NCBI GenBank assembly: GCA_964408025.1
Contig: CAYOXX010000009.1
Span: 1 to 53,385 of the forward strand
Length of the DNA stretch: 53,385 bases
From: CAYOXX01 sp964408025
GTDB taxonomy: Bacteria > Acidobacteriota > DATKUA01
Direction of reading: 5' to 3'
Shown here: positions 25,267 to 33,340 of the stretch, piece by piece
Layout: every line of letters starts with the position of its first letter
Numbering within the stretch: position 1 is the stretch's first letter
Made by a program: the position numbers and the translations under genes
The notes under the pieces: generated by a model
Databases searched by the model: none
Seen by the model: the letters and a program-made list of their open reading frames with translations, nothing else
Told to the model about the DNA's origin: nothing

Positions 25267-26736
25267 ATGTGGCTGATCGCTATCAAAGAGATAAGGGAGC
25301 TGCTATACAATCCCAAGTTCCTGCTGACCTTCGCCGTCAGCACCGTCCTCATTCTGATCAGCATCTTTAACGGCTACGCCGCCTACGAGACCGAGCGCCG
25401 CAGCGCCGACATCGCGCGTGTGACGGCGCTGAGCGATATCAAGAACCAGATCGATTACCGCTACGTAAGGTCCACCGGTTATCGAGTCAGCCGCTATCCC
25501 GAGAAGATGTCGATTTTCTGCGTCGGCATCAGCGGCGTCGTCGGCAGCAAGTGCCAAGTTCGATCCCGCGGCACGCCCAGACCCCGTGACAGCCGCTACA
25601 GCCTCAACCCGATCCTCGCCGTCTTCGGCGAACTGGATTTGGCCTTCTCCGTCGGCATCATCCTCTCGCTCTTCGCCATCCTCTTCAGCTTCAACGCGAT
25701 CAACGCCGAGCGCGAAGCCGGGACGCTGCGGCTGATAATGTCCAACTCGATAGGCCGCACATCCGTGATAGTCGGCAAGCTATTCGGCTGCCTCCTGCCG
25801 ATGGCATTGCTGTTCGTGCTCCCCTTCCTGCTGGGCCTGGCCTGCCTGCTGGTGTTCACTGACGTCCGTTTCTCGGGCAGCGAGTTGTTGAGCATCGGCG
25901 CAATGGCGCTCGCCTGCCTACTCTACCTGTGGCTGTTCACCAGTATCGGCCTGGCGATGAGCGCCCTGACCAAGCACTCGTTCGTCAGCTTCCTGCTCTG
26001 CCTCTTCGTCTGGGCGCTAAGCGTCACCATAGTGCCCAAGGTCGCCGTGCAGACGGCGGCCCAGGCCAGCACTCCGATGCAAATCGACGAAGTGGAGAGC
26101 CGCATCCAGGCTTACTATCGCGATAGCAGGAGAGAATTCGGCAGACGGCTTGTGCAATACGTAAGAGAAAACCCGATCAGTGTGGAAGAGGCCAGGAGGG
26201 GAAGGCTTATCCAGGTACAGAGGACGTTGCGCGACCAGATCAACGAGGAGAACTTAACTTTCCAGGAAGAGCTGTTCAATGAATACGGGCGTAAAAGGAA
26301 CCGAATGCTGCACACCGCCGTGGCCCTGTCGCGCGCTTCGCCCTCTTCCTGCCTCTCTTTCATCGTCAACGGATTATCGAATACCGGGCCGGAGATGCTG
26401 GACCGCTTCGAGCGGGACTTAGCGATGTACCGCAGGGCGCTCATCGACTATCTGGACGAGAGGCAGGCGCGGCTGGAGGAGAGAGAAGGCGGGGGGAGGC
26501 GCGCGCCTGGATTTAGCGTCGGCGAAGGCGAAGACGGCGATCTCCAACTCGAATTGCTCGAAGGTGAGGAGGGAGGGGAACTCGACTTCTCGGGCATGCC
26601 GCGTTTCCGATCCAGTTTCATCCCGCTGGCCGAGACGACCGGCAATCTCGTGCCCGACTACGCCGTCCTCGCCCTGTATGCCTTCGGTTTCTTCGCCGCC
26701 GCCTTCGTGGCCTTCCTGCGCTACGACGTCCGGTGA
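25267..26736 (+). CDS. ABC-2-type transporter permease, subfamily B copy 2
   Basis: A 489-residue paralog of the preceding gene, same length and layout, strongly similar throughout, including SLNPILAVFGELDL, FSFNAINAEREAGTL, MSALTKHSFVSFLL and the C-terminal RYDVR. Divergence is concentrated around residues 280-310 and in the acidic stretch near 415-445 of the second outside domain. GAAGGA lies 12 bases upstream of ATG 25267. The pair is probably one transcription unit. Confidence 0.8.
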   Translation: MWLIAIKEIRELLYNPKFLLTFAVSTVLILISIFNGYAAYETERRSADIARVTALSDIKNQIDYRYVRSTGYRVSRYPEKMSIFCVGISGVVGSKCQVRSRGTPRPRDSRYSLNPILAVFGELDLAFSVGIILSLFAILFSFNAINAEREAGTLRLIMSNSIGRTSVIVGKLFGCLLPMALLFVLPFLLGLACLLVFTDVRFSGSELLSIGAMALACLLYLWLFTSIGLAMSALTKHSFVSFLLCLFVWALSVTIVPKVAVQTAAQASTPMQIDEVESRIQAYYRDSRREFGRRLVQYVRENPISVEEARRGRLIQVQRTLRDQINEENLTFQEELFNEYGRKRNRMLHTAVALSRASPSSCLSFIVNGLSNTGPEMLDRFERDLAMYRRALIDYLDERQARLEEREGGGRRAPGFSVGEGEDGDLQLELLEGEEGGELDFSGMPRFRSSFIPLAETTGNLVPDYAVLALYAFGFFAAAFVAFLRYDVR

Positions 26737-27127
26737 GCGGGTACGCACCATCGGGCAAGGAAGGATTGATTTTTAAACGCAGATGACACAGAGACCACAT
26801 AGGACAAGAAAAAGAGGATAAGAATACTTGTTTCTCTCAGCGTAAGACTCGGCGCTTCTGCGTTTGATCCTTGTTTCTCTATAACGCTGAGACGAAAAGG
26901 CACAGTTTTTAGTAAAGTGCCGTACCTTTCATTCACCGCGGAAGTTACCGGGTAGAACCAGAGGTCAACAATTACTATCTCCCCTCTGCTGTCTCTGTTG
27001 TTCAATAGATCTTTCCTTAACACCCCAGTGCTCCACCATCCAGGAGAAAAACAAAATGGGATGGGACTCATAGCTGGCCGAGGGGGACAAGGATTGCCTC
27101 TTTGCCTCCCTGCCCTCCTTTTCAGAA
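26737..27127. other. 391-base spacer between convergent genes, no gene seen
   Basis: Beyond the repeat noted above, the stretch 26866-27127 contains no open frame with a ribosome site and no clear terminator. It separates the permease B pair (plus strand) from the SDR-fbp group (minus strand). Confidence 0.6.
26742..26865. repeat. degenerate intergenic repeat with inverted ends
   Basis: The left part (26742-26796) is the flank shared with 9361-9415. Within it, AAACGCAGATGACACAGAG (26775-26793) is an imperfect inverted copy of 26848-26865 (CTCGGCGCTTCTGCGTTT). CACAGAG / CTCTGCGT-type units like these are scattered between genes in many bacteria. No coding capacity. Confidence 0.45.
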
Positions 27128-27886
27128 TTATCCGCAGAGCACTGAGCCGCCGTTGACGTTGAGTATCTCGCCGGTGATGTGGCGCGCCAGGTCGGAGGCG
27201 AGGAAGAGTATCGGTGCGGCGATCTCCTCGGGCGGCGGTATGCGGCCCAGGGGGATACTGCGGCGAACCTCTTCTTTGTAAGCCGCGTCTGCAAAAACCC
27301 CGGCGCACATCTCGGTGTCGACCCAGCCGGGGGCGACGCAGTTGACGGCGATGTTGTGCGGCGCCAGCTCGGGCGCCAGGCTCTTGGTGAGGGCGATGAC
27401 CGCGCCCTTGGAGGCGGCGTAGTGGCTGTGGAACGCCTCGCCGCGCTGGCCGGCGGTCGACGATACGTTGACTATGCGCCCGCCGCCGCTCTTTTTCATG
27501 AAGCGCACTGCGGTCCGTGTAACCAGGAAGACGGCGCGCAGGTTTACGGCCATCGTTTCGTCCCAGACCTCGGTCGGCATCGTGTCCACCGCCCCCTCGG
27601 TCCAGATGCCGTGGTTGTTAACCAGGATGTCGAGGCGACCGAAGCGCTCGACCGCCGCGTCGACCAGCGCCGCCGCGTCCTCCGCGCGCGAGAGCTCACC
27701 TGCAACCGCAAGACAGCCCCGCCCGGCTTGTTCGACGTCGGCGACGACCGCCTCGGCCGCGGCGCGGTTGGTGCGGTAGGAGATGACCACGTCGGCGCCG
27801 GCCGCGGCGAACATCCTTGCCGTCGCGGCGCCGATGCCGCGGCTGCCGCCCGTCACGATCGCCGCTCGGCCGTCAAGATCTATCAA
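27128..27886 (-). CDS. SDR-family oxidoreductase (FabG-like)
   Basis: A 252-residue classical short-chain dehydrogenase. NAD(P)-binding VTGGSRGIGAATA is at about 12-24, the NNHG motif near 90, the catalytic Ser in NVSSTAG and the Tyr/Lys in HYAASKGA. The family reduces keto groups (3-oxoacyl-ACP reductase is the commonest role), but the substrate is not determined and no fatty acid genes are near. TTG 27884-27886 overlaps the TGA of the upstream gene as TTGA, the start that keeps the Rossmann fold complete. Confidence 0.88.
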   Translation of the reverse strand: MIDLDGRAAIVTGGSRGIGAATARMFAAAGADVVISYRTNRAAAEAVVADVEQAGRGCLAVAGELSRAEDAAALVDAAVERFGRLDILVNNHGIWTEGAVDTMPTEVWDETMAVNLRAVFLVTRTAVRFMKKSGGGRIVNVSSTAGQRGEAFHSHYAASKGAVIALTKSLAPELAPHNIAVNCVAPGWVDTEMCAGVFADAAYKEEVRRSIPLGRIPPPEEIAAPILFLASDLARHITGEILNVNGGSVLCG

Positions 27887-28341
27887 AAGAAGTCCACCTC
27901 CTCTTCATCCAGCTTTCCGGAGCGCTCCAGCTCGCGGAACTTCAGCATCCAGTGCCGGATTTCCTCGTCCGACACCAGGTCGCTGTGCAGCTCCCGCAGG
28001 AACTCGTTTTCCTCCGCCGTCAGCGTCCGGTCCTCGGCCATCTCGGCGAAGGCGCGGTTGTACTCCTCCCAGGCGGGACGGAACTCCGGGTCCTCGAGAC
28101 GCAGGGCGAGCAGGGCAAGCATCTTCTGCACCAGGTATGTGCGGTCCTCGACCGTCGTGCCGCCCTCGAACTCGCTCACCTTGACCTCGAAGCGCCGGCC
28201 GTCGACTTCCACGTCGAACTCGTCCGCCATGGCCAGGACGAAGTCGGCGAACCCCTGGGGATTGACGTTCGTTATGGTCACGACAGCGAAAATGCCGATG
28301 CAGATGAGGACGCCGACGCCGAGCAGTATCCATTTCCACAT
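27883..28341 (-). CDS. small membrane-anchored protein of unknown function
   Basis: A 152-residue protein with one N-terminal transmembrane segment (about residues 4-26, WILLGVGVLICIGIFAVVTI), no cleavage site, then an acidic helical domain ending LDEEEVDFF. No family recognised. GAGGT lies 10 bases before ATG 28341. It lies 31 bases after fbp and overlaps the SDR by TTGA, so the three form one unit. Confidence 0.75.
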   Translation of the reverse strand: MWKWILLGVGVLICIGIFAVVTITNVNPQGFADFVLAMADEFDVEVDGRRFEVKVSEFEGGTTVEDRTYLVQKMLALLALRLEDPEFRPAWEEYNRAFAEMAEDRTLTAEENEFLRELHSDLVSDEEIRHWMLKFRELERSGKLDEEEVDFF

Positions 28342-28372
28342 TGTCTTGTTACCTCTTCACCCTTTGGGGTGA

Positions 28373-29380
28373 TTATTCCCCGTACTTTTCGACGTACTTC
28401 TCGGCCTCCTCGACCTCGCGCCTGTTGCCGAGGATGAGCGGCACGCGCTGGTGCAGCTCCTCGGGCTGGATGTCGAGGATGCCGATCTCGCCGGTCGAGG
28501 CGTAGCCGCCGGCGTGTTGGGCGAGGAAGCCGAGCGGCTGGGCCTCGTAGAGCAGGCGCAGCTTGCCCTTGGGAGTCTTCTTGTCGGCGGGGTAGAGGAA
28601 GACGCCGCCATAGAGCAGATTTCGGTGGAAATCGGCCACCAGGGAGCCGATGTAGCGGCTGGTGATCTTGCCGTCGAAGCCGCCCTCATCCTTGAAGAAG
28701 CGCACATAGCGCCGGGTCCACTCGTGCCAGCGCGGCTCGTAGGCTTCGTTCAGGCTCAGCACCTTGCACTTGCCGGGGATGCGGATGTCCTCGTGCGAGA
28801 GCAGAAACTCGCCGATGCTCGGGTCGTAGGTGAAGCCGTGGACTCCGTGGCCGGTGGTGTAGACCATCATGGTCGAGGAGCCGTAGATGACGTAGCCGGA
28901 GCAGACGATACCCTTGCCCGGCTGCAGGAAGTCGTCGAGCGTCGGGTCGGTGCCCTCTTTGCTCAGGCGGCGGTGGATGGCGAAGATGGTGCCGATGCTG
29001 ACGTTGGCGTCGATGTTGCTGCTGCCGTCGAGCGGGTCGAGCATGATGATGTAGCTGCCGCCGCGGTGCTGCTTCTTGATCGGGATTATGTCCTCCTCCT
29101 CCTCGGTGGCGATGCCGGCAACGTAGCCGGTGTGGTCGAGGGCGTTGATGAGGACGAAGTTGGCGAACTCGTCCAGCTTCTGGACCTGCTCGCCCTGGAC
29201 GTTGACCCGGTCGGTGTAGCCCAGAACTTGGGCCAGGCCGGCCTTGTTGACCTGCGAGGCGATGATCTTAGTCGCCACCTGGATCTGGTAGAGGATGGTA
29301 GAGAGGGCGCCGGTGGCCTCCGGATGCAGAAGCTGCTCCTCGAGGATGTGGCGGGTCAGGGTCATTACTTTTCTAAACAT
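28373..29380 (-). CDS. fbp: fructose-1,6-bisphosphatase, class I
   Basis: A 335-residue class I FBPase hydrolysing fructose-1,6-bisphosphate to fructose-6-phosphate, the key gluconeogenic step that would feed the glycogen pathway. The metal-binding signature LDPLDGSSNID (Asp115, Asp118) is intact; the substrate region follows near KCKVLSLNEAY. GAGGTG precedes ATG 29380. First gene of a three-gene minus-strand unit. Confidence 0.95.
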   Translation of the reverse strand: MFRKVMTLTRHILEEQLLHPEATGALSTILYQIQVATKIIASQVNKAGLAQVLGYTDRVNVQGEQVQKLDEFANFVLINALDHTGYVAGIATEEEEDIIPIKKQHRGGSYIIMLDPLDGSSNIDANVSIGTIFAIHRRLSKEGTDPTLDDFLQPGKGIVCSGYVIYGSSTMMVYTTGHGVHGFTYDPSIGEFLLSHEDIRIPGKCKVLSLNEAYEPRWHEWTRRYVRFFKDEGGFDGKITSRYIGSLVADFHRNLLYGGVFLYPADKKTPKGKLRLLYEAQPLGFLAQHAGGYASTGEIGILDIQPEELHQRVPLILGNRREVEEAEKYVEKYGE

Positions 29381-29554
29381 GACGGCACCTCGTCTGCACG
29401 GGCGGCCGCTGCGAGGCGGCCGGCTCCGCTAATCTATGGATTCCGGTAAGAAAGGACGCAAAGCGCGCATACAGATCAATTCTATCGTACCGGCCGTGGG
29501 ATGCAACAGCGCGCCGCGGCGGCGGCCGCTATGGAGCATCGGGAGCCCGGCACG

Positions 29555-29560
29555 TATAAT
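29555..29560 (+). promoter_or_regulatory. -10 box upstream of the flippase gene
   Basis: A perfect TATAAT 39 bases before the ATG at 29599, in the spacer divergent from fbp. The -35 at 17 bases (TGGAGC) is poor. Confidence 0.4.
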
Positions 29561-29598
29561 GGGCGGCCACAGCCTCCGCCGGGGTTCCGGGAGACCGA

Positions 29599-31026
29599 AT
29601 GGCCAGGTTGCGTTCAATCGTGGTGAACATAGGGTGGCTGGGGGGCGCCCAGCTCCTCGACTACGTGCTGCGCGCGGCAGTGGCGGTGGCGGTTGCCCGC
29701 CACCTCGGCGTCGGCTACTACGGGTCGTTCGCCGCGGCGCTGTCGCTGGTGCTGATGGCCGCCGTCTTTGCCGACTTCGGGCTGCGGATGACAGTCCTCA
29801 AGACCGGCGCCTCCAATCCCGCCGTCCTGCCCGGCGTCGCGGCGCTGGCCACCGGCGCCAAGGCGGTTTTGCTGGCCGCGCTCTACGTGCTCCTGCTCGC
29901 TCTCGCCGCGGCGCTGGGGATGAGCGGCATGGAGTTCCTGCTCGTCGGGGTACTGGGCGCGGGCATCTTCCTGGGCAGCTTCATGGAGCTGTTCACCGCC
30001 GTCCTGCAAGCCAGGGAGCGGATGGCTCTGATGGGGAGCGTCACCGTCGGCTTCCGCGCCGTGCTGCTGGCGGCGGTGCTCGCCGCGATTCTCTTCGGCG
30101 GGGACATCGTCGGGATCGCGATCGCCTACGCGGCGGCGAGCCTGCTGGGGGCGCTGATCGCAGCGGCGGTGGCTTTGCCGCACCTACGCTCCACGCCTTT
30201 CAGCAGGCCCCGCGTCGAACCGCTGCTGCGCCAGACGTTGCAGTTCGGCGCAGCCGGGGTGCTGGCCGCCCTCTTCCTGCAGGCGGACATCGTCATGCTC
30301 AGGGTGCTGCACGGGCCCGAGCAGACCGGCCTCTACGCGGCCGCATTCCGACTCGTAGCGATGCTCTACGCTGTTCCGATCGTGGTCCAGGCGGCAGTCA
30401 TCCCCAGGCTCTACCGCTACGCATCCGACCCGGAACGGCTGCGGGAGGCTTACCGCGTTCTGGTGCGCTGGTCGCTGGCGGCCTCCGCAGCGTTGGCGGC
30501 CTGCGCAGTCGCCCTGGCGCCGACCCTGGTGGCGACGCTGTTCGGCGAGGGGTTTCGCGCGGCCTGGCCGGCCTTCGCCGTCCTGGCGCTGAATCTCTGC
30601 CTGCATCAGCTTAACTACGTCGGCGGGGACACGCTCTACGCGCTGGGGCGGCAGGGGTGGCGGGCCGCGGCGCTGGCGGCCGCAGTAGCCCTGAACATCG
30701 CCGTCAACTTCTTCGCCATTCCCCGCTTTGGCGCCGCCGGCGCAGCCTGGACGACGGTGGCCTCGGAGCTCTTCCTGCTGCTGCTCCTGTTCGCATCCCT
30801 GCAGCGGCGCTTCCACCTGGCGGTGCTGCGGACGCTGGTGCCGCCCCTGGCCGTGGGTGCGCTTGCCGGCCTTTTGCTTTGGGCGGTGAGGGAACTTCTG
30901 CCGCTGCTTGCGCAGCTGGCGCTGGGAACGGTCGCCGCCGCGGCTGTGCCGCTTATCCTGTTGCTGACGCGCTACCTGAGGCCCGGCGAGGCGCTGGCGG
31001 CTGAGGTGCCGGAGGGGGGCAGTTGA
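29599..31026 (+). CDS. polysaccharide flippase (MATE/Wzx-like, MOP superfamily)
   Basis: A 475-residue very hydrophobic protein with about 12-14 transmembrane segments, of the oligosaccharide flippase type that moves lipid-linked sugar units across the inner membrane. The first segment follows MARLRSIVVNIGWLGGAQLL, and a typical QADIVMLRVLHGPEQTGLYAAAFR motif region spans about 230-255. GGGAG sits before ATG 29599. Next to two glycosyltransferases (TTGA overlap) and two Wzy-like polymerases, so the context supports surface polysaccharide export. Confidence 0.88.
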   Translation: MARLRSIVVNIGWLGGAQLLDYVLRAAVAVAVARHLGVGYYGSFAAALSLVLMAAVFADFGLRMTVLKTGASNPAVLPGVAALATGAKAVLLAALYVLLLALAAALGMSGMEFLLVGVLGAGIFLGSFMELFTAVLQARERMALMGSVTVGFRAVLLAAVLAAILFGGDIVGIAIAYAAASLLGALIAAAVALPHLRSTPFSRPRVEPLLRQTLQFGAAGVLAALFLQADIVMLRVLHGPEQTGLYAAAFRLVAMLYAVPIVVQAAVIPRLYRYASDPERLREAYRVLVRWSLAASAALAACAVALAPTLVATLFGEGFRAAWPAFAVLALNLCLHQLNYVGGDTLYALGRQGWRAAALAAAVALNIAVNFFAIPRFGAAGAAWTTVASELFLLLLLFASLQRRFHLAVLRTLVPPLAVGALAGLLLWAVRELLPLLAQLALGTVAAAAVPLILLLTRYLRPGEALAAEVPEGGS

Positions 31027-32204
31027 GCTCCGGAGGCGGGCTGAGAGTGGTCATGCTCTCGGCCGACTTCCGCCTGCCGCCCTACGGCGGCATCGCAGCC
31101 CACCTGGCCGGCCTTTGCCCGGCGCTGGCGCGGCAGGGGCTGCGGGTGACACTGGTGGTGCCCGGCTACGGGCGGGGCGAGGAGCGGTCGGAGTTCGAGG
31201 GTGTGGAGGTGATCCGGCTGCGCAGGTGGCGGCGGCCTCGCTTCCTGCGCTATTTCGGCAGGCTGGTCTCTCTCAGGAAGGCCCTGGGGGTGCTGCTGGG
31301 CGAGCTCGAGCCGGACCTGCTGCACGTGCACGATCTGCTCGTCAGCCCTCCGCTGGCCCGAGGCTTTCGCCGCCGATTCCCGGTCGTCTTCACCAACCAC
31401 ACGTCGGTCTACGTCCGTTGGTCCGAAAGCGCCTGGCGCAGGCCACTACTGCGGCTGCTGGTGGGACGGCCGGACGGCATCATCGCCGTGAGCCCGGTGC
31501 TCGAGGAGCGGTCGCGCGCCCACCGGCCCGTCTGCCTCGAGCTGATCCCCAGCGGCGTCGACACCGACCGCTTCCAGCCATCGCAACCGGATCCGGGACT
31601 GCTGGGGTCGCTGGGGCTGGCGGCGGACGATCCGGTGGTCCTATATGTCGGGCGCCTGGCGCCGGTGAAGGGGCTGCCGCATCTCGTCGCCGCCATCGGG
31701 CGAATTCGCGCCGCCGTCCCCGGAGTCCGCCTGCTGATCGCCGGCGGCGGCAGCGAGGCGGAGACCGAAGCGCTCACCAGGGTGGTCGCGGAGGCCGGCC
31801 TCGAGGAAGAGGTGAACCTTCTCGGACCCGTGCCCCACGAGCTTCTGCCGCGCTACTACGCGCTGGCGAGTGTGGTGGCGCTGCCATCGCTGATGGAGGC
31901 CACCAGCATCGCCGGCCTCGAGGCGATGGCCTGCGGCGCGCCGCTGGTCGGGACGCGGGTCGGCGGCCTGCCGATCATCGTCGACGAGGGAGTCACAGGC
32001 CTGCTGGTGCCGCCGGGTGACGCTACGTCGCTGGCCGGGGCCCTGGAGAGGATTCTGCTGGACGATGACCTGAGGCGCAGGATGGGGGGCGAAGCGAGGC
32101 GGCGGGCTGAGCGGCGCTTCTCCTGGAACGGCATCGCCGAGAGGACTGCCGAATTCTACCGGAGTGTCCTGCGCGCCCGGAGGGGGGAGGGGGGAGCCGG
32201 TTGA
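31023..32204 (+). CDS. GT4-family glycosyltransferase
   Basis: A 393-residue GT-B fold enzyme. The N-domain begins VVMLSADFRLPPYGGIAAHL, the C-domain has VLYVGRLAPVKGLPHLV, and the EX7E motif is in SLMEATSIAGLEAMACGAPL. It transfers a sugar, probably from a nucleotide-sugar, to a growing surface glycan. TTG start 31023-31025 overlaps the flippase TGA, with GGAGGGGGGC immediately before it. Acceptor and donor unknown. Confidence 0.9.
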   Translation: MSSGGGLRVVMLSADFRLPPYGGIAAHLAGLCPALARQGLRVTLVVPGYGRGEERSEFEGVEVIRLRRWRRPRFLRYFGRLVSLRKALGVLLGELEPDLLHVHDLLVSPPLARGFRRRFPVVFTNHTSVYVRWSESAWRRPLLRLLVGRPDGIIAVSPVLEERSRAHRPVCLELIPSGVDTDRFQPSQPDPGLLGSLGLAADDPVVLYVGRLAPVKGLPHLVAAIGRIRAAVPGVRLLIAGGGSEAETEALTRVVAEAGLEEEVNLLGPVPHELLPRYYALASVVALPSLMEATSIAGLEAMACGAPLVGTRVGGLPIIVDEGVTGLLVPPGDATSLAGALERILLDDDLRRRMGGEARRRAERRFSWNGIAERTAEFYRSVLRARRGEGGAG

Positions 32205-33340
32205 GAGTACTCGCCTTCAGCCACGACGGCCTGCTCTATGGTGCCCAGCGTTCACTGCTCGAGCTACTGGCAGCCCTGCGGACGCGCGGACACGAGCCGA
32301 CGCTGGCAGTACCAGCCGACGGCCGCCTTGCGGTGGCGGCCGCGGAGACCGGGTTGCCCGCGCGGATTGTTCCTTACCCCTATCCATCGACGCGGCCGGA
32401 ACGCGCGCTGGGCTTTGGGCTCCGCTACGGTGCGGCGGCGCGCAGGATTAGAGCGCTGGTCGCGGATGAGGAACCCGACGCGGTTATCTTCAACACCGCC
32501 GCCTGCATCGCGCCAGCAGCAGCTCTACGCCGCAGCCCGGTTCCCAGGCTGTGGCACGTGCGCGAGGCGGCGCCCTGCTGCCGGGTCGTCTCGCGACTGC
32601 TGCGGCGCTGGAGCGACGCCGTGGTGTTCAACAGCCGCCACACCGCGGCGGCCTACCCTCGCCTGCGGGATCTCAAGACTTGCGCTGTGGTGCACAACGG
32701 CCTCGATCTGGCCGTACCCGATGCGTCCGAGGTCGAAGTTGTGAGGCGTGAGTTCGGCTGGGAAGGGGGCGACACGGTCGCCGTTTTCGTCGGCCAGCTC
32801 AGGCGGCACAAAGATCCCGCAGCCGTCGTCGCAGTCGCCGGCGAAGCGCGGCGCCGCGGCGTCGGGCTGAAGGTGGCGGTAGTCGGCGACGGGCCGCTGC
32901 TGCCGGCGTTGAGGAGGCAGGTGCGGGAACTCAGCCTCGAGGACCGGGTGGCGCTGACCGGATTCCGCCGCGAGAGGACGGCGATTTTGGCCGCGGCAGA
33001 TCTCCTGCTCTGCCCTTCGCAGCGCGAGCCGTTCGGTCGCGTGGCGGTCGAGGCGATGGCCCTCGGTCTGCCGGTGGTCGCTGCGCACGTCGGCGGCCTG
33101 CCGGAGATCGTCCTGCAGGGCGAGACGGGATTGCTCGTCCCGCCGGAGGACCGGGATGCTCTCTTCAACGCGGTTGCACGGCTGACCGCTGACCGCGACC
33201 TGCGCCGCGAGCTCGGCGAGGCCGGGCGGCGGCGCTACATGGACAGCTTCACCGCCGATGTCTACGCAGCGAATATGGAAGATGTGCTCGTGAAGCTGAC
33301 ATCCATTCGGGATGCAAGGAGTAGCGGGGAAAGCAACTAA
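32201..33340 (+). CDS. GT4-family glycosyltransferase
   Basis: A 379-residue GT-B glycosyltransferase. Motifs: LRVLAFSHDGLLYGAQRSLLELL at the start, VAVFVGQLRRHKDPAAVV in the C-domain, EX7E in SQREPFGRVAVEAMALGLPV. As with the previous gene, TTG 32201-32203 overlaps the stop (TTGA) after a GGAGGGGGGA ribosome site. Its TAA shares bases with the stop codon of the convergent polymerase gene, so there is no room for a terminator. Confidence 0.9.
   Translation: MRVLAFSHDGLLYGAQRSLLELLAALRTRGHEPTLAVPADGRLAVAAAETGLPARIVPYPYPSTRPERALGFGLRYGAAARRIRALVADEEPDAVIFNTAACIAPAAALRRSPVPRLWHVREAAPCCRVVSRLLRRWSDAVVFNSRHTAAAYPRLRDLKTCAVVHNGLDLAVPDASEVEVVRREFGWEGGDTVAVFVGQLRRHKDPAAVVAVAGEARRRGVGLKVAVVGDGPLLPALRRQVRELSLEDRVALTGFRRERTAILAAADLLLCPSQREPFGRVAVEAMALGLPVVAAHVGGLPEIVLQGETGLLVPPEDRDALFNAVARLTADRDLRRELGEAGRRRYMDSFTADVYAANMEDVLVKLTSIRDARSSGESN

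Noticed and set aside
26721..27308. Open frame crossing the spacer and the SDR 3' end
   Set aside because: Low-complexity Arg-rich shadow without ribosome site; most of it overlaps a confident gene.
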